Source of the DNA: DASUPK01 sp963815665
Lineage (GTDB): Bacteria > Actinomycetota > Thermoleophilia > Solirubrobacterales > 70-9
Length of the DNA stretch: 64,000 bases
Direction of reading: 5' to 3'
NCBI GenBank assembly: GCA_963815665.1
Contig: CAWFHN010000014.1
Coordinates: forward strand, 124,001 to 188,000
In this document: positions 26,156 to 35,183 of the stretch, one piece after another
How the letters are laid out: each line of letters begins with the position of its first letter
Numbering within the stretch: the stretch's first letter is position 1
Made by a program: the position numbers and the translations under genes
Notes under the pieces: generated by a model
The model's database searches: none
The model's input: the letters and a program-made list of their open reading frames with translations, nothing else
What the model was told of the DNA's origin: nothing

Positions 26156-27160
26156 ATGATCGACCTCTTTGCCGGGGCCGGAGGGCTTTCGCTCGGTCTG
26201 ACCGATGCAGGGTTCGAGCTCGTTGGTGCGGTTGAGTCCGACCCCGACGCATGCGCCGCTTTCTCCTCGACCCATGAGGACACTCCGATCGAACCGCAGC
26301 CGATCGAGGAGGTCAGCTTTCGCGAACATCGGGGAAACATCACGCTCCTCGCCGGCGGGCCGCCCTGTCAGCCGTTTTCGAGCGGCGGGAAGCGGCTGGC
26401 GGACGATGATCCTCGTAACGGCTTCCCCCACTTCCTCCGTGCAGTCTCCGAGATCCAGCCCGACGCTGTTCTGATTGAGAACGTGCCCGGATTGGCAAGC
26501 GGCGATCGCGAGCTCTACTTCGTGTGGCTCCTGCGCGCTCTCCGGGCTCGCCGGTACTCAGTTACCTGGGCAGTCTTGAACGCGGCCGACTATGGAGTTC
26601 CGCAGAAGCGGAACCGCCTATTTGTCGTTGGTTTCGTCGAGGCCGATTCGTCTTTCCGCTGCCCACCCACGGAAGTTCTGCTCATCTTCCCCATACGGCC
26701 AGCGGTACCGTGCTGGATCTGATGAACATCATGGGACAGCCGAACCCGTCGATCGTGACGTACGCCAGGCGACCGGACATTAGCCCCAGCCCGTACGACG
26801 GCCACCTGTTCAATGGCGGAGGCCGAGCCATCAATCTGACAGCGCCAGCCCCCACCATATTGGCGAGCGCCGGCGGGAACAAGACGCCCTTCCTGGACAT
26901 GACCGGAGTGGCGCCTCGGTATCACGCGCACCTACTTGCCGGTGGCGCTCCCCGATCGGGCCGGGTGAGGGGCGTTCGCCGAATTACCGTGGATGAAGCG
27001 CGCACTCCAAACGTTTCCCCGTGGGGCGCAGTTCGCAGGTCCGCGGTCGAAGCAATACACACTGGTTGGCAACGCGGTTCCTCCCCTCCTGGCCCGGATA
27101 GTGGGACAAAGCGTGACTGAGCATTTCGAGGGCGAAGACTCGCTGGCCGAAGCCGCGTGA
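26156..27160 (+). pseudogene. C5-cytosine DNA methyltransferase (Dcm family), two compensating frameshifts
   Basis: ATG 26156 opens motif I (DLFAGAGGLSLGL), motif IV with the catalytic Cys (GGPPCQPFS), motif VI (ENVPG) and motif VIII (QKRNRLFVVGF). Near 26662 the frame shifts by one base. The target-recognition region continues (PTHGSSAHLP, VLDLMNIMGQ, YDGHLFNGGGRAINL, TPFLDMTGVAPRYHAHLLAGG). Near 27000 it returns to the original frame and ends with motif X (QYTLVGNAVPP) and TGA 27158-27160. The reassembled protein is about 335 aa. It would methylate cytosine C5 as the modification half of the neighbouring system. As read it is truncated after about 188 aa. Confidence 0.82.
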
Positions 27161-27587
27161 GGATCGACCTCCCTTACCCTGACCCGGCGAGCCCGGCGGT
27201 CACCGCCGTCATGCGGGGAAATCGACGAGCGAACACTCGGCCGGAGGTAGCACTGAGATCTGAGCTCCACCGACGCGGCCTCCGGTTCCGGAAGGACTAC
27301 TTCTTGCCCATTCGAGGGGCTCGTGGAATCCGTGCCGATGTCGTGTTCACGAGAGCACGCCTCGCCGTCTTTGTCGACGGCTGCTTCTGGCACGGATGCT
27401 CTGAGCACGGCCACACGCCGAAGCGCAACACTGGCTACTGGGGGCCAAAGCTGAAGCGAAACCGGCGGCGTGATCAGCTTGTGACGAGCGGCTTTCCGAG
27501 GACGGCTGGCGGGTCATTAGACTCTGGGAGCACGTTCGCCTGCGGCGGGCGCCGCGGAGGTGGTCGAGAATCTGGAGGCGAGAGGGG
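27157..27587 (+). pseudogene. Vsr very-short-patch mismatch endonuclease, frameshifted
   Basis: GTG 27157 overlaps the methyltransferase TGA (GTGA). The first part has MRGNRRANTRPEVALRSELH, RGIRADVVFTRARLAVFVDG, CFWHGC and GYWGPKLKRNRRRD, all Vsr hallmarks including the catalytic Asp and the zinc-site region. After about 27482 the expected C-terminus (DERLSEDGWRVIRLWEHV) continues only in the next frame, so one base is missing. Vsr nicks T:G mismatches arising from deamination of 5-methylcytosine made by its partner methylase. No clear stop separates it from the following gene. Confidence 0.8.
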
Positions 27588-28633
27588 ATGGCTGAACTCC
27601 GGAAAGCGGCTGAGGTCACCCATGGCATCAACGACGATCTCTCGCGCCAGTACAGGATCAAGAGGCGCGCAAAAAGGAGGCGGGTAGGGTCGACGACCTG
27701 CCACGGCGGGTCCGTCCGGCCGTTGAGCGGTTGGCCGCGAAGCCGGACAGCTACCGCGATGCGCTCATGGTTCTGCTCGCGTTTCCAGTGCTCCTGGGCG
27801 AGCGGGTCGACATCCGCCAGCGGCCGGTTGGGGCACGTGCGGCCGGCGACGCGATCGGCCAGATGTTGCCTCGGCTCCACATTAAGGGTGTGAAGGGCGC
27901 GTTCATGAACATCGGCAAAAACAGCCCCGAGATGGTCCGGGGCAACAACAAAGACTTCGACGCAACAGTGAATTGGGCATCGACGAAGGCCTCCGTTGAC
28001 GAGCTCGAGGCGGCGTACGCCACGATCACCGCGCGCGTGGCAGCCACAGCGCGCGTTGTCCAGCCACGGCCAAAGCTTCGCCTGGGGCAGCTGACCTTCC
28101 CGAACGTGATGGCTCTTCTGCAGGAGATGCTGAACACCCCCTCGCAGGGAGCTCATGAGCAATACGTCACCTCAGCGCTGCTCGAAGCTGCACTGGGGCA
28201 AGAGGGCTCGGCTCGACGGGTGGAAACCAAGGGGCTATCGGCGTCAGACACGAGCGCGCGCACCGCTGGTGACGTGGAGGTCTACGAGCGGGGCCGCCTT
28301 CAAGAAGGGGTCGAGGTCACGGCGAATCCCTGGGATCAGAAGGTGGAGAAAGCGAAGGAAGCGATCGAGGAGTATGGGCTTCCGCGCAGCCACATCGTTG
28401 CCCATGTCGAGGGCAAGAACTCTTACGAGGAGTTGCGGGGGCTCGTTGGCGACAAGGACATTTCGATCGTGGACGTCCGGGTGGTCGCTGCTCTGCTCAC
28501 CGCTCTACTCGATCGAGGGGGGCGTGAGCTCGCTCTGCTGCGCCTATACGACCTGCTCGATCATCACCTGCCCGATCCGGCGACCGTGAATGCTTACGTC
28601 GAGCTGCTCCATGAGCGGGGGCTCACCGAGTAG
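27588..28633 (+). pseudogene. Putative restriction endonuclease of the Dcm-Vsr system, frameshifted near its start
   Basis: The start segment MAELRKAAEVTHGINDDLSRQ (ATG 27588) and the main body from about 27652 (EARKKEAGRVDDLPRRVRP, then YRDALMVLLAFPVLLGERVD) are in frames one base apart. The body runs 300 aa to the stop at 28633. It contains GAHEQYVTSALLEAAL, RRVETKGLSAS and AGDVEVYERGRLQEGVEV, an arrangement like SacI-type restriction enzymes (acidic residue in GDVEV and E in VEV). Assignment rests on this pattern and on its place after dcm and vsr. The main body may still be translated from TTG 27731. Confidence 0.55.
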
Positions 28634-28678
28634 CGCTCTGCAGGGGGCATAACGGATGGGCGCGCGACCTTAGGCTAG

Positions 28679-29128
28679 GTGTCGGAATCGTCGCTCGCTC
28701 GAGTCAACGCAGGTGAGCTGAATGCCGCTCTGCACCGCCTTCGCGGCCGCGAGGTGCTCGTAGTTGTGAGCCTGGAGGACCGTAGATTCTCGATGGCAGT
28801 TGAGGGGCGTGCAACCGCAGTTCTGGAGGAAGGCGACGCTGTGCGGGTAACCGTCGAATTCGACGGCGGACAGGCTCTTACTCTCGCGACCACGGAGGTG
28901 CAGGCCTTCGCCGGTGCCTCGGATCGCAATGGGGTGCGCGCACTCTGGATCGAGGTTCACGCCGCTAGCAGCGCAACGGTGGTCATCGAGGAGCTTTCGG
29001 CAGAGTTCCTGCACCGCCTTGGCGAGTGCCTGATTAGCTCTGAGCCGGGCTTCGCCTGCGCCTATCGGACGGGGACACAGGCTACGGCCTTCCGAGAGTG
29101 GAACCCGGAATGTTCCTGGCTTACATGA
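28679..29128 (+). CDS. Hypothetical protein
   Basis: 149 aa from GTG 28679, 45 bases after the putative restriction enzyme. It is predicted beta-rich, with alternating hydrophobic stretches (REVLVVVSLEDRRFSMAVEG, DAVRVTVEFDGGQALTL) and no membrane segment. I recognise no family. The frame is intact, in contrast to its neighbours, but the start is weak and coding status is moderate. Confidence 0.45.
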   Translation: MSESSLARVNAGELNAALHRLRGREVLVVVSLEDRRFSMAVEGRATAVLEEGDAVRVTVEFDGGQALTLATTEVQAFAGASDRNGVRALWIEVHAASSATVVIEELSAEFLHRLGECLISSEPGFACAYRTGTQATAFREWNPECSWLT

Positions 29129-29223
29129 GTGTGCTGGCCGGGTCGCGGTGAGTTGACAGCACTTGCGGGGGCTGGCCCTATTTCGAAAATCGCTGACGCT
29201 CGCGGTCTCGCGCCCCGAGCAGG

Positions 29224-29985
29224 TCATTCCAGAAGCTCATGTCGACCCCGTGCTTCAAGAAGTACGTGGCCAGCGAACGGCATCGCGGCGCTAGTCAGCT
29301 CGAGCTCCTCGTTAGCGGCTTGAACCGTGGCGACTCATTCGCCTCGGGTGGTTGGACTATGCGGATCGTCCGTAAAGAGAAGGTGCGCGAGCTATGCCCG
29401 AACCCCTAGTTGGTTGCGGAGCCAATAGAGATGGGCGAATCGGTTCGCGGTCTGGTACAGGCGCCCCATCCAACGCTCCGGATCCTGCGGGATATGCAGG
29501 ACTCGCTGCGTTCGTGCGAGCGCGTCTGCGATCTGCGTGCGGGACGGCTCACCGGTCTGGCACCGATCTCCGAACAGCTCGGCGGGATAGCTCTTTCCTT
29601 CCGCTAGCAGCACGCCGGGGCGACCTCCGTAGATCTCAACGATCGCCAGCGCGTCCCAGAAAGGCCCACGCGCTGGTTAGAACGCTGCGAGATCAGTGTT
29701 GTGCCTCTCAAGACGGAGCGCTCGAAGGAAGTCCGCGTATTGGTATTCGACAATTCCTTGCTCTTCGAACGGCGAAACACAATGGAAGCTCACGGCTGGC
29801 GGCAACGATGAAATCTCATCCCGGAGGGCACTCTCAAGCTCGGGGACTCGGCGGTTGACGTAAATCTGCGTCTGTAGCTGGCTGCCCTTGTAAGCCCGTC
29901 TCAGCGCATCGACTCGCTCCGCCATCAGTGGCGCAAGTAGAACAAATATCTCCTCAGCGCCGTCGTTTTTTGAAAGGCTCGACAC
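29224..29985 (-). pseudogene. Degenerate PD-(D/E)xK-like protein with three in-frame stops
   Basis: One frame runs from GTG 29985 to a final TGA at 29224-29226 and reads as a single protein of about 253 residues. It is interrupted by TAA (29677), TAG (29392) and TGA (29335). Homologous-looking stretches continue straight through each stop: RGPFWDALAIVEIYGGRPG, LLAEGKSYPAELFG, WMGRLYQTANRFAHLYWLR, LLFTDDPH and GHVLLEAR. Two of the stops replace positions where Trp (TGG) would fit. The E...ExK pattern suggests a nuclease fold. Bases 29129-29223 and 29986-30057 next to it hold no gene that I can see. Confidence 0.65.
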
Positions 29986-30057
29986 ATCGAGTCGGCGACT
30001 GGAACAGCTGAGACCCGTGCCACATTCGCGGAGGCAGCGGATTCCTTCGATCTAGAT

Positions 30058-32072
30058 ATGGCCAGGCAAGCCGTCAATGAGGCTGACGCCGAGCGCGAGC
30101 AGACGGTTGCTCGCTATCTGCTCGAGGGCTGGCCCACGATGGAATTACGGGACTACGCGCTGGGCCAGGCAGATGTGCCCGAGAGCCTCTCCCGCTGGAT
30201 CGAGTTCCAGACCCCGCACATGGGCAGCATGCGGGGTGGCTCAGCGCGGAAACACATCATCTACAAGCACCGCGATAGGCCAGGCTGGCACTTCCCCAAC
30301 TAGTAAGACAACGAGCAGCAGGCATGGGAAGCAGTCCGAAGCGGTTTTGTGCAGGCGTTCGAGCTCGCTGGGGCGGGGCGCTGGACAGAGATCGACGAGA
30401 TAGAGGCACTACAGCCGGGCGCCGCGCTGCTACTCAAGCTTCTCTACACGTACTTCCCCAACGAGATCCTGCCCATCTGCTCGCGCGACCACCTGCGCCG
30501 ATTACTCCGGATCGCAGGAAATCAGACTGTGGCGGATGATCAGACGCTCGGACTGGCTCAGCTCAACAGGGCTCTCTTGGAAGCGCTGCGGGAAACACCT
30601 CTGCTTGCGGACCTTCCAACCAAGGCGCTTGAGCGCTTCCTGTATCGACGCTTCAGCTCTTTTCAGCCCGAGCTCTACAAGATCGCCCCGGGGCACAACG
30701 CGGAGTACTGGGACGAGTGCCTCGCGGGGGGCTTCATCTGCCTCGGCTGGGAGGAAATCGGAGATCTACGGCAGTTCGACAGCCGGGACGCCTTCATGGA
30801 GGAGTACCACCGCGTCTATGAAGAGAAGTCCGGCCGGGGAAAGTCGACCGAGAAGGGCAAGGAGCTATGGACCCTGATGGAGATCGAGGAAGGCCACCTG
30901 ATCGCGGCCAACAAAGGGACGTCCAAGATCCTCGCCGTCGGCAAGGTGATCGAACCGGGATACATCTGGGACGGCAGCCGAAGCGCTTACAAGCACACCT
31001 TGCGGGTCGAGTGGGATACCAGCTACGCGAGAGATATCCCTCAGCAACGTCGCTGGGCATTCATCACGATCGGAAAGGTCCAAGGGGACCTGCGAACCAC
31101 GATCCTCTCGCGAGGGGAGGGCGACGATGCGGTCAGCGCTGAGCTGCTTTTAGAGCAGATCGCCGAGTCGCTTGATCGCCGAGGCCAGGCAATCCTTTAT
31201 GGGCCTCCCGGAACCGGGAAGACGTGGAATGCGGCGCGCTTCGCTCGATGGTGGCTGCGCGAGCGCAATGGGCGCGCTCAAGAGATGCGTCGCGACGGTG
31301 ATCGGCCCTCATCGCCATTCGAGTGGATCACGTTCCATCCGTCGTACAGCTATGAGGATTTCGTCGAGGGATTCCGGCCGAGTCCCAAGGGTGACGACGT
31401 TGTGCTCAAGTTGGAAGACGGGATCTTCAAGAGCCTGTGCCGGAGTGCTGAAGAGGATCCGGAGAAGACCTACCTGCTGGTAGTCGACGAGATCAACCGA
31501 GCTAATATCGCGAAGGTGTTCGGGGAGCTGATCACCCTGATCGAGAAGGACAAGCGAGGAACGATCTCGGCAACGCTCCCCTACAGCAAGCAGGAGTTCG
31601 CCATACCTCGCAATCTCTTTCTCCTCGGCACTATGAACACGGCTGATCGCAGCATTCGGCTCCTGGACACTGCCTTGCGGCGCCGTTTCGGGTTCGTAGA
31701 ACTCATGCCCCAGGCGGACCTGCTGCGGGGCGCCAGCGTAGAGGGCCTACAGCTGGACGAGTTCCTCAGCCGAATCAACGCAGCAATCACTGAGTCAGTT
31801 GGTCGCGAGAAGCAGATCGGGCATTCGTTCTTCCTCGATGGTGACCAGCCGATCACCGACGCTGCCGAGTTCGCCCGAATCTTCAAACAAGAGATCGTCC
31901 CGCTCCTCCAGGAGTACTCGCTTGATGATTTCGACATCCTGGCCGAGTTGCTTGGCGAGCGGATCGTCGATCGCCAAGCGAAGCAGCTCAGCTCGGAAGT
32001 CCTAAACACGCCGGAGTCACCCTCGAGGCACTCGAAGAGCGCTACGGACAACGAACCGACTCGGACGGGTAG
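30058..32072 (+). pseudogene. McrB-like AAA+ GTPase with EVE/PUA-like reader domain, disrupted
   Basis: The frame from ATG 30058 has two adjacent stops (TAG TAA, 30301-30306) inside a continuous homologous region (SARKHIIYKHRDRPGWHF, then DNEQQAWEAVRSGFVQAFEL). From GTG 30349 it stays open. A region with YWDECLAGGFICLGWEEIGDL and HLIAANKGTSKILAVGKV looks like an EVE/PUA-type modified-base reader. The GTPase follows: Walker A YGPPGTGKT (about 31200), LLVVDEINRANIAKVFGELI and the McrB signature GTMNTADRSI. Near 32000 one base is lost, and the proper end (HAGVTLEALEERYGQ, TAG 32070) is in the next frame. It would drive McrC-dependent cleavage of modified DNA. Confidence 0.75.
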
Positions 32073-32078
32073 GACCCG

Positions 32079-33359
32079 GTGCCGCGCCCGGCGCTTGAGC
32101 TCGGCGAGTGGGAGCCCGGCCGGCTCGAGGGCGTTCGGCTGTACGACCGCGATCTCCGGCTCGCTGAGAGCCTGGGCAAGGTCCGCGGCGATGCAGCGCC
32201 CGTGGTTATCCAGGAGGGGGGCGGTGTGCGAATTCAGGACCGCGCAGGGGTCGGTGCGGTGCGCTTCGAGGAATTCGATCTGCGCATCAACCCGAAGCTG
32301 GAGGGAGACCGCCTGGGGCTCTTCCGGATGGTGGAGTTCACCTCAGGGCTGAGTGCGTTGGTCCCGCTACGCGGCCGGCCAGCGCTGGCGATGAAGGGCC
32401 TGAGCCTGTTGGACCTCGTCATTGCCTTGCTGTGCGGCGCCGCGGAGGATCTGGTCCGTGGAGGCCTGCGGGCCGACTACGTCGAGCGCGAAGAGGATCT
32501 CACAGCGATCCGCGGACGCTTCCTACCCGACCGACAGGAGCTCGAACGACTTGGCTTGCTCGATCGCGTCGTTTGTCGATTCGATGAGCACGAGCAGGAC
32601 ATTCTCGACAACCAACTCATCGCTGCCGCGTTGCTCCAAGGTAGTCGGATCGCTCAAGACGCCGATCTTCGACGCCGAACCCGTGCGATCGCGGCTGTTG
32701 TTGAGGAGGTTTGTGATCCGTTCGGCGTCGACCTGCCTGTGGACCGACACCTGCTCGTCTATGACCGTCTGAACCAGCACTACGAGCCGGCCCACCAGCT
32801 CGCGCTCCTCTTACTGGAGAACCTCGGGCCTGACGAGCTGCTCCGCGGTGGTTCGACCCGCAGCTACTCCTTCCTGATCAACATGAACCTGCTCTTCGAG
32901 CAATTCGTTACGCGGGTGCTGGAGCGGGTTCTAGATCGCGATGCTTTCACGATCGAGGCCCAGCTCAAGTCGCGATCGATCATCTGGCGCCTGGACACCG
33001 ACGAGTGATACGCGTCCCTAATCCCCGATGTGTTGGTGCGACGCCGCGACCGTCTCACCGACCAGGTGCCCCTCGATGCCAAGTACAAGCTGTACGGAAC
33101 CGACGCCGCGAAGGTCGACTCTGGTGACCTCGCGCAGGTCTTTCTCTACTCGTATGCATTTGCCAGTCCGGATGCTCCAGCTGCTTCGGCGCCGGGGGCA
33201 GCGATTGTTCATCCGACCCGGACTTCCGGCGAGCCCGGCGTCTTGAATCTCGAGGTGCGGCGCCATGCCGGAGCGTTGCGAAGGGCTCGTATACGTGTAA
33301 TCGGCGTTCACATCCCAACGCTGCTGAACGAGTTGGAACAGGGTGGCGGATCCGCCTAA
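32079..33359 (+). pseudogene. McrC-like nuclease subunit, in-frame TGA before the catalytic motif
   Basis: GTG 32079 lies 6 bases after the restored McrB stop. The first 309 residues have the McrC beta-rich and helical region (INPKLEGDRLGLFRMVEFTS, DNQLIAAALL, SFLINMNLLFEQFVTRVLE). TGA at 33006-33008 interrupts the frame. The same frame then continues (YASLIPDVLVRRRDRLTDQV, PLDAKYKLYGTDAAKVDSGD, LAQVFLYSYAF) to 33359. PDVL and LDAKYK form the PD-(D/E)xK nuclease site, so the stop removes catalysis. CGA (Arg) to TGA is the simplest origin. Confidence 0.75.
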
Positions 33360-33411
33360 GCGTCTTCCGGGACACGGTGACCGACCTGGTTCCGGAGCCG
33401 GCGACAGCGGT

Positions 33412-34191
33412 ATGACGTCGGAGACGCGAGTACTGGCGGTGGACTGGTCGGGCAAGCTCAGTCGGCCCGAGCAGTACATCTGGCTGGCCGAGGTTCGGGA
33501 TGGACAGCTACACGACCTGCGCAATGGCCTCTCACGCGAGGAGGTGGTCGCGGAGCTGATTGGACTCTGCAAGGACGAGCCGCGCACGGTGATCGGACTC
33601 GATTTCGCCTTTTCGTTCCCTGAGTGGTGGTGCTCGGAACAAGGGTGGGCGGCGGGCAGAGAGGTCTGGGCAGCAATCGCCGAGCAGGGCGAGGAGATTC
33701 TGGCGGGGTGTGCGCCGCCGTTCTGGGGTAGAACTGGCAAGTCGAGGACGATCCCGAAGGAGAAGCTCTTCCGACGGACCGAACTCGAGGAGGGCGCGGT
33801 GGGGGCTAAGTCGGTCTTCCAGATCGGAGGCGCGGGCGCAGTTGGAACAGGATCCATCCGCGGAATGCCCCACTTGCGAACACTGGCGGACGAAGGTTTC
33901 AGCGTCTGGCCCTTCACGGAAGCCGGATGGCCCAGGTTGGTGGAGATCTATCCGAGAACGCTCACGGGACAGGTCAACAAGGGCAGCTGGACTGACCGGC
34001 ACGACCTCCTGTTCAAGCGCTTTCCTGAGCAGCCTGCGGAGCTTCTGGAGCGAGCTGCGGGGTCCGAGGATGCGTTCGATGCGGCGGTGTCGGCGCTCGT
34101 CATGTACGAGCACCGCGACGACCTCAAGAGCCTGGCCGAACCGCCCCAGGCGGTCTACCGGCTCGAAGGGAAGATCTGGTGCCCAGATTGA
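33412..34191 (+). CDS. DUF429 family protein (RNase H-like fold predicted)
   Basis: 259 aa from ATG 33412; the frame is open upstream to 33343. It shows LAVDWSGKLSRPEQYIWLAE, TVIGLDFAFSFPEWW, SVFQIGGAGAVGTGSIRGMP, VWPFTEAG and a final SEDAFDAAVSALVMY with acidic residues. The spaced acidic residues (AVDWS, GLDFAF, DAFDAAVSA) are those expected of the DUF429 nuclease-like fold. No biochemical role is established that I can state. It lies between McrC and a convergent Mug-type gene and is intact. Confidence 0.7.
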   Translation: MTSETRVLAVDWSGKLSRPEQYIWLAEVRDGQLHDLRNGLSREEVVAELIGLCKDEPRTVIGLDFAFSFPEWWCSEQGWAAGREVWAAIAEQGEEILAGCAPPFWGRTGKSRTIPKEKLFRRTELEEGAVGAKSVFQIGGAGAVGTGSIRGMPHLRTLADEGFSVWPFTEAGWPRLVEIYPRTLTGQVNKGSWTDRHDLLFKRFPEQPAELLERAAGSEDAFDAAVSALVMYEHRDDLKSLAEPPQAVYRLEGKIWCPD

Positions 34192-34192
34192 C

Positions 34193-34659
34193 CTAGTCGG
34201 TCAGCACGTTCGCCAGCTCTCGCCATAGCGCGATGTCCCAGTAGCGACGAGCAGCGCCTGAAGTCGATGGGAAGACAAATACACGGGCGCCGCCGAACCG
34301 CTCTGCCTGGGCGCCGTAGTCGAGGGCTTGGCCCAGTGCTCCCTGCGCCGCATTCTTCCCGTTGAAGGCCAGGCAGTCGGGAGTGTTTACGTGAATCGCC
34401 GCCTGCACCCGCGGCACGTCGAAGCCTTCTGTGCCGACTTCATCGTCGGATCCAGAGCGCGACTTGCATAGGTCAGTGAGACCGATGCCGTAAGACAGCA
34501 GCTCTAGGGACTCGGTCGGGTCCAGGAGTCGAGGCGTTAAGCCGATTTCGTAGATCGTCCGCCAGAACGAATTCCCGGCCCGGCGTAGTACGCGCCGCGC
34601 TGCGCCGACCTCCTGCCTAGCGCCGTTCCGCAGAAGACCAGCTTGAGCTCTGGCTCCAA
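34193..34659 (-). pseudogene. Mug-type G:T/U mismatch DNA glycosylase, frameshifted
   Basis: From about TTG 34659 the sequence reads EPELKLVFCGTALGRRSAQR and AYYAGPG, then a one-base shift near 34566. It continues NSFWRTIYEIGLTPRLL, SYGIGLTDLCKSRSGSDDE, CLAFNGKNAAQ and VFVFPSTSGAARRYW to the stop at 34193. These are motifs of the TDG/Mug family, which excises U or T opposite G. With Vsr on the same element it would act on deaminated cytosine. The exact start is unclear. The downstream portion alone (74 aa) is not functional. Confidence 0.7.
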
Positions 34660-34694
34660 GACATCAGGAAGGATCGGGCTGCGACTCGACGACC

Positions 34695-35066
34695 TCAAGT
34701 GAGCCCCCTGCGATCGCGTCGCGGCGGGTCGAGACCGCGAAGTGCCGCGTCCCGATCGTCGACGACGAAGACGTCCTGGCGCCACTGCCCCGGCCATGCT
34801 GCGAGGAGACTGTCATCAGGGCCGGCGCTCTCCAGCATCGCCCGCTTCTCACTGATGCGCTGGGCTTGGGAGATCACGCCTCCGGCTGAGATCGAGATCA
34901 GGGTGACGACATCGGCTCGCCAGGGAAAAGCGTCGCCGAGTCGCTGGTTCGCCTGAGAGCTGAGGTATTGAACTCCAAGCGACACAGGAAACCAGGCCAG
35001 GCGTACCAAGAGCGAAGCGCCAAGAACAAACACAAGGGACGAATTGTCGAGCCAGCAACTAAGCAA
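34695..35066 (-). CDS. Small membrane protein of unknown function
   Basis: 123 aa from TTG 35066. Hydrophobic N-terminal segments (residues about 8-33 and 52-68) precede a soluble tail with AWPGQWRQDVFVVDDRDAAL. No family recognised. It lies between the Mug-type remnant and the relaxase region, on the opposite strand to the relaxase. The Arg-rich last 15 residues may mean that this frame too is shifted at its end. Confidence 0.4.
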   Translation of the reverse strand: MLSCWLDNSSLVFVLGASLLVRLAWFPVSLGVQYLSSQANQRLGDAFPWRADVVTLISISAGGVISQAQRISEKRAMLESAGPDDSLLAAWPGQWRQDVFVVDDRDAALRGLDPPRRDRRGLT

Positions 35067-35154
35067 CTAAGCAAGACAGGAAGAGCACGAGGAGCTAAGA
35101 GGACAAGCAGCAGCAGACAACCACCCCAGGGATAGCCGATCACAAGCACTTGTG
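35054..35154 (+). other. Candidate origin of transfer (oriT) upstream of the relaxase
   Basis: A purine-rich, T-poor stretch begins with 2.6 direct copies of AGCAACTA (35054-35074). It is followed by the inverted repeat CACAAG-CA-CTTGTG (35141-35154), 29 bases before the relaxase start. Iterons, an inverted repeat and local A richness beside a MobF gene are typical of oriT. No nic consensus was identified. Confidence 0.35.
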
Positions 35155-35183
35155 GAAGGGGGATTTCGGGGGTCTAGCGCGTC

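Noticed and set aside
29224..33359. Stop-codon recoding in the element
   Set aside because: TAA, TAG and TGA all interrupt frames, and frameshifts occur alongside them. Other genes end normally at all three stops. Decay or assembly error is simpler.
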